Below are positions 6,671-11,923 of a stretch of 12,900 nt of DNA, piece after piece. Origin of the DNA: DATAYF01 sp036272735 (GTDB lineage: Bacteria; Chloroflexota; Ktedonobacteria; Ktedonobacterales; Ktedonobacteraceae); NCBI GenBank assembly GCA_036272735.1, contig DATAYF010000528.1, forward strand, positions 1-12,900. Direction: 5' to 3'. Positions within the stretch are counted from its first letter, which is position 1; every line of letters begins with the position of its first letter. The position numbers and the translations under genes were made by a program. The notes under the pieces are model-generated. The model saw only the letters and a list, made by a program, of their open reading frames with translations, was not told the DNA's origin and searched no databases.

Positions 6671-7150
6671 CTACTCTCCTCCTTTTTCTGAAATGATTCT
6701 TAGTACGATTGGAAGAGGTCTATCATAATAGCTGGTGATGTCCACTCCGTAGATAGCCTTGATACGAGCAATGAGTTCCTGCCGCCCACCAGGAACATAC
6801 ATGTGTTCCCATACCTCAAGGGTGCTTTCATTGGAAACGAAAGAAGTGCTGTAGGAAGTTCCTAAAATCCGCTCCCAAAAATCATCAACCAAGGGATGGA
6901 ACTGTTCAATCTGATCATTTGAAGCAAATGTAGGAACTCGTTTGCCACTTCCTGGGAGCGGAAGAGGTTCTCCACGACTTTGGAGCGCGTGCACGCGCTC
7001 TTTAAACTTCGGGAGCAACTTGTGTAAGGCTTCCTCTTCCGTTTGACTATCAGCAATTAATGAAGCGAACTCTTCGATTGATGCCCAATAGCCAGGACGA
7101 TCTCGAAGCTTGCCAGTTTGAATGTCATAGTCTTCAAAACGATACGTCAT
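6671..7150 (-). CDS. Orphan protein of 159 aa with HicB-like N-terminal half
   Basis: The ATG (complement of 7148-7150) has an AGAGGGGAAG ribosome binding site about 7 bases upstream, and the frame ends with TAG at 6671-6673. Residues 1-67 resemble the HicB antitoxin fold (degenerate RNase H): P-G-Y-W-A-S-I-E-E-F (19-28), T-E-E-E-A-L-H-K-L-L (37-46) and R-G-E-P-L-P-L-P (59-66). The second half, with FWERILGTS (91-99), SFVSNESTLEVWE (103-115) and YGVDITSYYD (134-143), is a separate domain that I recall seeing in short hypothetical proteins but cannot name. No HicA-like toxin or DNA-binding domain is next to it. The IS3 element lies about 50 bases upstream and may have cut the gene off from its promoter or partner. 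Possibly an orphan antitoxin-like protein; the function is unproven. Confidence 0.7.
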   Translation of the reverse strand: MTYRFEDYDIQTGKLRDRPGYWASIEEFASLIADSQTEEEALHKLLPKFKERVHALQSRGEPLPLPGSGKRVPTFASNDQIEQFHPLVDDFWERILGTSYSTSFVSNESTLEVWEHMYVPGGRQELIARIKAIYGVDITSYYDRPLPIVLRIISEKGGE

Positions 7151-7281
7151 CGTCGTTCTTCCCCTCTGCCATGATAATCAACTGCCTGACAGCAAGGTGG
7201 TCTCCTTTAACAGGATTGCTCAACATACAAGCTCCTTTCCTCCTTTTCGACACCCTGTGTTCTTTCATAAATAGACGGCGC

Positions 7282-8130
7282 TCATGCCTTGTGAAAATAC
7301 ACATCGGCAGGAGTTTGGTAATCAAGTGCTTGATGAAGGCGCTCTTGGTTATAAAACGTGAAATAGCGCAGTAATGCTTGACGTGCCTCTCGCGGTGAGA
7401 GGTAATCGTGAATGTAGACCTCCTCATATTTGACGGTGCGCCATAAGCGTTCGGTAAAAATGTTGTCCAATGCTCGCCCTTTGCCATCCATGCTGATCTG
7501 GACATCAGACGCTTTCAACAACGCGAGATACTGCGGGCTGGTAAAATGGCTCCCTTGATCACTATTGCAGATCAACGGCACCGCTTGCCCTAACGTGCGT
7601 TGGACGGTGGTCAAGACAAAGGGCAACTCCAACGTCTGATCGAGTTCCCAGCTGATGACATACCGAGAATACCAATCCAGAATGGCCACCAGATACATCC
7701 AGCCCCCTCGCAAGCGGATGTACGTGATATCTATCCCCCAAATGTGATTCGGATAGGCACTGGTGATGTGACGCAGTAAGTACGGATAGACTCCTTCCTT
7801 GTGGTCGCGTTGACTCAGTTTGGGTCCTGGATAGATGGCCGCAATGCCCATCTCGCGCATATACCGACCGACTGTTTTCCGATTGATGCCCATCCCTTCT
7901 CGCTGTAACTGCGCCGCGATCTTGCGAGCGCCATAAAAGGGAGACTGCGTGTACACTTCATCGATGCGATGTTTGAGCCGCACTTCTTCTGCACTGGGAG
8001 GGCGCGGCTGGTAGTACAAGCTCGCACGACTTAGACCCAGCAGATCGGCTTGCAGACTCAGCGCAAGCTCACTCTCTGTCCGTTCAATCAGGCCAACTCG
8101 TTCCTCTCTCGTCAGATTTGTACCTTTTTT
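7282..8130 (-). CDS. IS3-family transposase OrfB (DDE integrase domain), made by frameshift from OrfA
   Basis: The frame opens just after a TAA (8131-8133) in the A-run and has no good start of its own: only CTG/TTG codons are available before the conserved region, and the TTG at 8019 is internal to it. The expected product is therefore the OrfAB fusion. The protein shows the HTH_21-like region SLYYQPRPPSAEE and FYGARKIAAQL. It then has the catalytic residues D in WGIDITY, D in CNSDQGSHFTS and E in FTERLWRTVKYEE. The last two are 35 residues apart, the DD(35)E spacing of IS3. It ends with YNQERLHQALDYQTPADVYF. All key residues are present, so the enzyme is probably active. Confidence 0.9.
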   Translation of the reverse strand, partial: KKGTNLTREERVGLIERTESELALSLQADLLGLSRASLYYQPRPPSAEEVRLKHRIDEVYTQSPFYGARKIAAQLQREGMGINRKTVGRYMREMGIAAIYPGPKLSQRDHKEGVYPYLLRHITSAYPNHIWGIDITYIRLRGGWMYLVAILDWYSRYVISWELDQTLELPFVLTTVQRTLGQAVPLICNSDQGSHFTSPQYLALLKASDVQISMDGKGRALDNIFTERLWRTVKYEEVYIHDYLSPREARQALLRYFTFYNQERLHQALDYQTPADVYFHKA

Positions 8131-8396
8131 TTAAGCCACGCCACCTGGGTACTCAACTTGCCAATTTCGGCGTACAGTTCGGTGAGCTGCTGCTCATGGG
8201 CCGCTTTCAGTTCCGCTGTACTGTTCTGTTTCTCAAAGAGGCTTGGCAGCCCTTCCAACGCAACTGTTCGCCAATTCTTCAGTTGGGTTGGATGGACTTC
8301 ATACTGTGCGGTGATTTGCGCAAACGTCTTCTCTTCCTTCAAGAGCTCCTGAACTACTTTTGCCTTGAAAGCTGCTGGATACTGTCTTCTCATCAT
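8112..8396 (-). CDS. IS3-family transposase OrfA (helix-turn-helix protein)
   Basis: 94 residues starting MMRRQYPAAFKAKVVQE. The start at ATG 8396 (or the next ATG, 8393) fits the conserved OrfA N-terminus; a GTG at 8423 would add nine residues. The helix-turn-helix is at about residues 25-44 (FAQITAQYEVHPTQLKNW), and the C-terminal part (about 58-88) is a leucine-rich coiled coil that dimerises the transposase. The last codons run through the A-run where -1 slippage yields OrfAB. Alone, OrfA binds the IS ends and usually represses transposition. Confidence 0.88.
   Translation of the reverse strand: MMRRQYPAAFKAKVVQELLKEEKTFAQITAQYEVHPTQLKNWRTVALEGLPSLFEKQNSTAELKAAHEQQLTELYAEIGKLSTQVAWLKKKVQI
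8124..8130 (-). promoter_or_regulatory. Programmed -1 ribosomal frameshift site A-AAA-AAG
   Basis: On the - strand eight A's are followed by GG. In the OrfA frame this reads ctt-AAA-AAA-AAG-GTA. A -1 slip on A-AAA-AAG continues as GGT-ACA-AAT into OrfB, while OrfA stops at TGA 8112-8114. This is the standard IS3-family recoding signal. Confidence 0.85.
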
Positions 8397-8450
8397 GTCT
8401 TGAGTATATCTTATTTCAGCCACTTTCCGTGTTCAGATTCTTAGGGCCAT

Positions 8451-8731
8451 TATAGAATTTCATGATCATTCGTTGCTGATTGGTTGCCTATTGCTTCTTC
8501 AGGTGAAGCGATTTCCAGATAAATGGTGAGTTTACCGTACAGCGCTGGGCTGGATTGTTCGATTGTACGACCGATAATTTCCCAATTGGAGATCAAGTAC
8601 TGGGTATGCCTGGAGCATTCATCGCTGTAGGTTTCTCAGGCCATGGCATGCCCTTTGCAATAAGGTTTGGACAATCCCTAGCAACAACGGTAAAAAATGG
8701 CACGGAACCATCCGAATTAGACTTCTATTGA
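8451..8731 (+). pseudogene. FAD-dependent oxidoreductase (DAO family), C-terminal remnant with a frameshift
   Basis: Bases 8528-8731 read E-F-T-V-Q-R-W-A-G-L-F-D-C-T-T-D-N-F-P-I, then PGAFIAVGFSGHGMPFAIRF, and end with TGA 8729-8731. This is the C-terminal signature of DAO/sarcosine-oxidase-like flavoproteins (W-A-G-L-x-D-x-T-x-D...P-I, then G-F-S-G-H-G). Upstream, bases 8461-8526 continue the homology in another frame (LLQVKRFPDKW), so one base has been gained or lost near 8524-8528. The N-terminal FAD-binding Rossmann part is missing. The remnant begins at the right edge of the IS3 element, which probably truncated it. It points away from the flanking - strand genes. No function is expected. 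Confidence 0.75.
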
Positions 8732-8811
8732 CTAAAAAGACCTTCCCTCAACAAATGGGAACTGCTAAATAAAGGTTTATGGAAGATATAGAAGAGCATA
8801 AACATAACCTC

Positions 8812-8827
8812 TTACCTGGCTAGGTAA
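8812..8827 (-). terminator. Possible hairpin downstream of the permease operon
   Basis: TTACCT (8812-8817) and AGGTAA (8822-8827) form a perfect 6-bp stem with a 4-base loop, about 40 bases beyond the stop of the UspA-like gene. No T-run follows on the - strand, so it is at best a weak terminator. Confidence 0.25.
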
Positions 8828-8868
8828 TCTTGGATGGTGCGCTTGCTGGTTTGGCTCCTGGGGGGCAA

Positions 8869-9513
8869 TTACGCGCTTTTAGCAATCATCGGACTTTCCT
8901 TCGTCTCCTCTCTTCTCTGCGGAATTGTGGTTGTTTGTCCTGAACTAAGCATCAGTACCTCACAAGGTGCATTTTTCAGAACGTACTCTACGGTTGGATC
9001 TAATGGACATGTGCTACCATGTGTATGCGTTGGACTGCTTGCTATCAAGATCATATCTATGGGCTGCTCTTCCGCTTCACGCACGATTGCTATACCAGTC
9101 TGGCGTGCTTTCAGGATGCGCTTTGTTAGCTTGTTCGTATGGCGTTTGACGATCTCTTCAGCGCGATCTAGCAGTTCACGCGCCCGATCTTCATCTTCCT
9201 CAAGACGAGCATTCAGGGGAAGCATAAAAGGAACGTTAACCACTGCTAGCAATTCAATGTATCCGTCTCGATACTGTGTTATTTGCGCTGCCAGTGCTAC
9301 AACACGATCATTCAGATCGTTTGCCCCCAAAAGAGGGACAAGGGTACGACGCATCTGGCTCACCGATCTCACAGCCTGTGCAGCAATTCGTGTACGCTCA
9401 GTCTCCTTCGGTACATGTAACATCCAGCCCAGAACACCCGCAATGGAGACGAGGAACATAATGGCAATCAGTACACCAATGGTATTCATCTGTATTGGGT
9501 TGGTTGTAAGCAT
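8869..9513 (-). CDS. Membrane-anchored UspA-like (universal stress) protein
   Basis: The start is chosen at ATG 9513 because AGAGG lies 5 bases upstream; a TTG at 9531 is in frame but poorer. The 214 residues begin with one transmembrane segment (about 11-32, TIGVLIAIMFLVSIAGVLGW). An arginine-rich juxtamembrane part follows, then a Usp-like alpha/beta domain to about residue 190: strand IELLAVVNVP (87-96), acidic helix LEEDEDRARELLDRAEEIVK, strand PIDMILIASS (151-160) and EYVLKNAPCEVLML (176-189). In ATP-binding Usps the last part has G-x2-G-x9-G-(S/T). Here it is THTHGSTCPLDPT, so most of the nucleotide-binding glycines are missing and ATP binding is doubtful. It is the last gene of an operon with an APC permease and a small membrane protein, 30 bases after the latter. 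It probably acts at the cytoplasmic face, perhaps on the permease; this is inference. Confidence 0.8.
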   Translation of the reverse strand: MLTTNPIQMNTIGVLIAIMFLVSIAGVLGWMLHVPKETERTRIAAQAVRSVSQMRRTLVPLLGANDLNDRVVALAAQITQYRDGYIELLAVVNVPFMLPLNARLEEDEDRARELLDRAEEIVKRHTNKLTKRILKARQTGIAIVREAEEQPIDMILIASSPTHTHGSTCPLDPTVEYVLKNAPCEVLMLSSGQTTTIPQRREETKESPMIAKSA

Positions 9514-9543
9514 TTGTGCCTCTATCATCAAGGTACGTGACGT

Positions 9544-9759
9544 TCACTTTCTTCGACGCCATCTGAAGCCGTGAGTTTGCGCATACGTACGCAGTCGCAC
9601 GATCCCCAGAGCAACAAAGGCCAATCCAAGAACCACGAGCAGCCATGCTTGATCTCCAGCCATCATGCCACGAACGAACATGATGATACCAAGCGGAATA
9701 ATAAGCAGGCTTACCAGGAGCCGATACCGTTCACGCCATAGGGAGCGCTGTTTATTCAT
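9544..9759 (-). CDS. Small two-helix membrane protein (71 aa), unknown function
   Basis: ATG at 9759 with an AGGGGAAG ribosome binding site just upstream, inside the end of the permease gene. The start overlaps the permease TAA by 8 bases (9752-9759), suggesting translational coupling. Two hydrophobic segments are visible: about 14-33 (LLVSLLIIPLGIIMFVRGMM) and 38-56 (AWLLVVLGLAFVALGIVRL). They are bracketed by basic ends (MNKQRSLWRERYR and GFRWRRRK), so both termini are probably cytoplasmic. The same frame stays open further upstream through the permease gene, but that part is antisense-like filler without a start signal. The family is not recognised. Its position suggests an accessory subunit of the transporter. 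Confidence 0.72.
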   Translation of the reverse strand: MNKQRSLWRERYRLLVSLLIIPLGIIMFVRGMMAGDQAWLLVVLGLAFVALGIVRLRTYAQTHGFRWRRRK

Positions 9760-11449
9760 TTTGCTTCCCCTTTGTATGTTTCTTCTGATCAGGCTGAATT
9801 GGTACATCAAGTACCTGGGCGGTAGCTGGCAATCGGCTTCTTTTTTCACGTTCGTCGTATAAGCGATGCTTACGATCCAGGTTCTCACGCAGCTCAGCAG
9901 CCAACTCATGTTCGCCGGCGTCTTCATAGACGTCCGATTGTTCTTTTTCCCAATCTCGTTTTATCGTTTTGCCGATTGGGAGCTTATTGTGACCGCGCTG
10001 CAAGATGTAAATTATGATTCCTGCTATAATCCAGGTTGGACCGGCAATACGGCCAATGGTATGGGTGAGCACAACAAGAATAAGGATGCTACTAATACTT
10101 ATAAAGCCAAGCACGCCAACGATCGGCACGTAGCGTGGTTCACCGTCCTTGCCATAGAAGCGGATATTAAGTGGAACTTTAAAAGGCCGAGGAGTCCATG
10201 GATCAGTAAAACGCAGCACAAGCAGCGAGACAAAGACTAGCATATAAGCTGTTGCCGCTCCAAATGCATACATATTGCCAAGGACATCATACGCATTGGT
10301 CGAGAGACCAGCCAACCAGAGTTCCAGCAGCGCAACACCGGAAAAGACGATAAGCGTTCGTATCGGTGTGCGGGTCTTTGGATGAACCCAGGAGAACCAC
10401 CGCGGTAACAGGTCATACCTTGACATTGAGTAGGTAATACGCGAGGATCCAAAGATCCCAGCATTGGATGAGATCAATACAAGTGTTGCGCCCAACAGGG
10501 CCACGTAGAGGCCCGCAACAACCCCTATGAGGGGAATGTGACTGACCAGCCAGGCAACGGGATCACCATTGTGTTCAATGAAACTCTGCCAGGGCAGCAT
10601 GGATAGGCTGAGGTTTGAGAAAGCGAGCGCATAAATCAAGACAGTCAGGATCAATGCAATAGAAGTACGTGGCACAACCTTGCCTGGTCGTATCGTCTCC
10701 TGGCTTGCCTGGCTGATCGATTCCAGTCCCACGAAAGAGATAATCGCTAGCGACGATCCGTATGCCAGGTGATAAGCATCAGGCCACGAAGTTGTCATCT
10801 GGTGGATTAACATCGTAGGGTTGAATGCAAGCAAGTAGCCCAAAAAGAGAAGCGCCGTTTCACTGATGACATCTATTGCTCCCAGAAGCTCATTGAAACG
10901 CGATGACTCACGCACCCCAACAATATTGAGCAGCGTTAGCATTACAACAAAAAATGTTGCTTGCAGAATCAGAATAGGTTGTACACCAGTAAAGGAGAGT
11001 CCAAATAAATGGACATTCGTGCGTACATTGAGAAATGGTAAAAAGAAGTTAATATAGCCTGCGGACGCCAGTGAAAAGAGTGCAACGTCGATAGTAAAGT
11101 CCAGCAAAACAGCCCAACCAGCAACAAATCCCCAGAAGTCACCCAGTCCGCGCATTACATAGAACTGTCCTCCGCCAGCCATGGGGTATGCAGCTGCAAG
11201 CTCAGTGTAAGCAAGGCCAACCATGACATAAACCAACCCAGCAATGAGAAACGCGACGTTTGCCGCACCCTGGGCCGCTACTATCACGAGCCCTAGTGCG
11301 ACATATACATCAGCTCCTACATCCGCATAGCCCCAGGTATAGGAACCCCAGACTCCAACGGCGCGGCGCAGACCATGACTTTCTCGTGGTATCTCAGTAG
11401 TGGCTTTGTCGTTCGATGCAACTACCTCTCGTGTCTCTTTGCTTGCCAT
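9752..11449 (-). CDS. APC-superfamily amino acid/amine permease with long cytoplasmic tail
   Basis: 565 residues. After a ~30-residue polar N-terminus come about twelve hydrophobic segments, with the APC signature Y-T-E-L-A-A-A-Y-P-M-A-G-G-G-Q-F-Y (81-97) at helix 3 and the unwound-helix glycine motif GYADVGADVY (40-49) in helix 1. A helix-6 region, SFVGLESISQASQETIRPGK, carries the E-x-x-x-x-x-x-x-E-x-R-x-P-x-K-like pattern of the family. These transporters take up amino acids or amines by proton symport or exchange; the substrate cannot be told. The last ~81 residues (from RGHNK) are highly charged and helical with a proline-rich end, longer than in plain APC permeases. The ATG at 11449 has GAGG 10 bases upstream. 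It is the first gene of a three-gene operon with a membrane mini-protein and a UspA-like protein, comparable to permeases carrying a fused Usp domain. Confidence 0.9.
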   Translation of the reverse strand: MASKETREVVASNDKATTEIPRESHGLRRAVGVWGSYTWGYADVGADVYVALGLVIVAAQGAANVAFLIAGLVYVMVGLAYTELAAAYPMAGGGQFYVMRGLGDFWGFVAGWAVLLDFTIDVALFSLASAGYINFFLPFLNVRTNVHLFGLSFTGVQPILILQATFFVVMLTLLNIVGVRESSRFNELLGAIDVISETALLFLGYLLAFNPTMLIHQMTTSWPDAYHLAYGSSLAIISFVGLESISQASQETIRPGKVVPRTSIALILTVLIYALAFSNLSLSMLPWQSFIEHNGDPVAWLVSHIPLIGVVAGLYVALLGATLVLISSNAGIFGSSRITYSMSRYDLLPRWFSWVHPKTRTPIRTLIVFSGVALLELWLAGLSTNAYDVLGNMYAFGAATAYMLVFVSLLVLRFTDPWTPRPFKVPLNIRFYGKDGEPRYVPIVGVLGFISISSILILVVLTHTIGRIAGPTWIIAGIIIYILQRGHNKLPIGKTIKRDWEKEQSDVYEDAGEHELAAELRENLDRKHRLYDEREKRSRLPATAQVLDVPIQPDQKKHTKGKQNE

Positions 11450-11490
11450 GGATCAACCTCAAGGGTTATATAAACATTAATGATGCATTG

Positions 11491-11521
11491 ATTATACAAC
11501 ATCGATTTATGAAATTTGTCC
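11491..11521 (-). promoter_or_regulatory. Possible promoter of the permease operon
   Basis: The - strand carries a perfect TATAAT (complement of 11491-11496), about 42 bases upstream of the permease start. Only a weak -35-like GGACAA (complement of 11516-11521) is found, with a 19-base spacer. The site lies in the most AT-rich part of the right half of the window. Confidence 0.35.
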
Positions 11522-11660
11522 GATAAACTAAAGAAATAAGTTATTCAACACTCGACTATCACTGGCTGCAGATGTTGCATCTATGATATTTGCCCTTCTC
11601 GAAAATGCGCAGCCCGAGATGTTCCTTCGGGATATTTCTTGCGAGAGGAGCTTCTTCATG

Positions 11661-11713
11661 ATTGGGCCGCCGGATACTCCTCCTTAAAAGATAGGGGTAT
11701 CCGGCGGCCCAAT
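11661..11713. repeat. Long inverted repeat: 21-bp stem, 11-base loop
   Basis: ATTGGGCCGCCGGATAC (11661-11677) is exactly complementary to 11697-11713. The stem continues inward with one G-T wobble and three more pairs, leaving loop 11682-11692. No T-run follows on either strand, so it is unlikely to be a simple terminator. It could be a transposon-end hairpin, a MITE-like palindrome or a protein-binding site. Confidence 0.7.
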
Positions 11714-11722
11714 GTGGCTCTT

Positions 11723-11754
11723 CCAGAACACCAGAAAACCAGAAAACCAGAACA
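11723..11754. repeat. Four tandem 8-bp repeats (CCAGAAMA)
   Basis: Four units follow each other without gaps: the outer two are CCAGAACA and the inner two CCAGAAAA. They start 10 bases after the inverted repeat. This is either simple slippage or a small binding-site array. Confidence 0.6.
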
Positions 11755-11923
11755 CATGTTATACTGCTGTGTATGGCTCGCCTTCGTGGGTCGCTGGCCC
11801 CTGACGAAGAGACGCATTACCGCAAAAGCCTCGCCCAACACGCATAGCTTCGTGAGCCGTGTGTATCAGTGTAGGAGAACGAGGGATGGGGCCGCTTCTC
11901 ATCCCTTTCTCGAAAGCGAAGAC

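Larger units (their letters stand above)
7198..8449 (-). mobile_element. IS3-family insertion sequence (orfA + orfB, ~1.25 kb)
   Basis: Two consecutive reading frames on the - strand with the IS3 layout: orfA (HTH plus leucine-zipper) overlapping orfB (DDE) in the -1 frame at an A-AAA-AAG slip site. The right end is placed at CA 8448-8449, giving a - strand end that begins TGGCCCTAAGAATCTGAACA. The left end is placed at TGG 7198, where the + strand carries TGG...TTTAACAGGATTGCTCAACA. This is only an imperfect match needing gaps, so the left edge is uncertain by tens of bases. No clear 3-4-base target duplication was found. The length fits the family (1.2-1.5 kb). The right edge coincides with the truncation of an FAD oxidoreductase remnant. 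Confidence 0.7.
11450..11923. other. Gene-free region between the permease and the tnpB remnant
   Basis: The first ~90 bases (11460-11550) are AT-rich and hold the probable promoter of the permease operon. The rest contains a 21-bp inverted repeat (11661-11713), four 8-bp tandem repeats (11723-11754) and a hairpin AGGGATG/CATCCCT (11882-11888, 11900-11906) about 20 bases before tnpB. The reading frame that crosses this stretch on the + strand upstream of 11924 shows no homology and no ribosome binding site, so it is not taken as coding. It may be the left end of the IS200/IS605-type element. Confidence 0.5.

Noticed and set aside
7134..7505. A 123-codon - strand frame overlapping the end of IS3 orfB
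   Set aside because: It lies in another frame over the conserved OrfB C-terminus and the IS end, with no domain or start signal.
8834..9574. A 246-codon open frame on the + strand across the Usp-like gene
   Set aside because: It is low-complexity (serine/arginine-rich) and antisense to a gene with a recognisable Usp domain, a ribosome binding site and operon context.
11528..11659. A 43-codon - strand frame starting MKKLLSQE after AAGGAGGAG
   Set aside because: The ribosome-binding-like sequence is 17 bases from the ATG and partly inside the palindrome. The peptide shows no known pattern.
11639..11923. Upstream coding extension of the tnpB frame
   Set aside because: The frame is open but crosses the inverted repeat and tandem repeats. 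It has no ribosome binding site, and TnpB homology starts at the ATG 11924.
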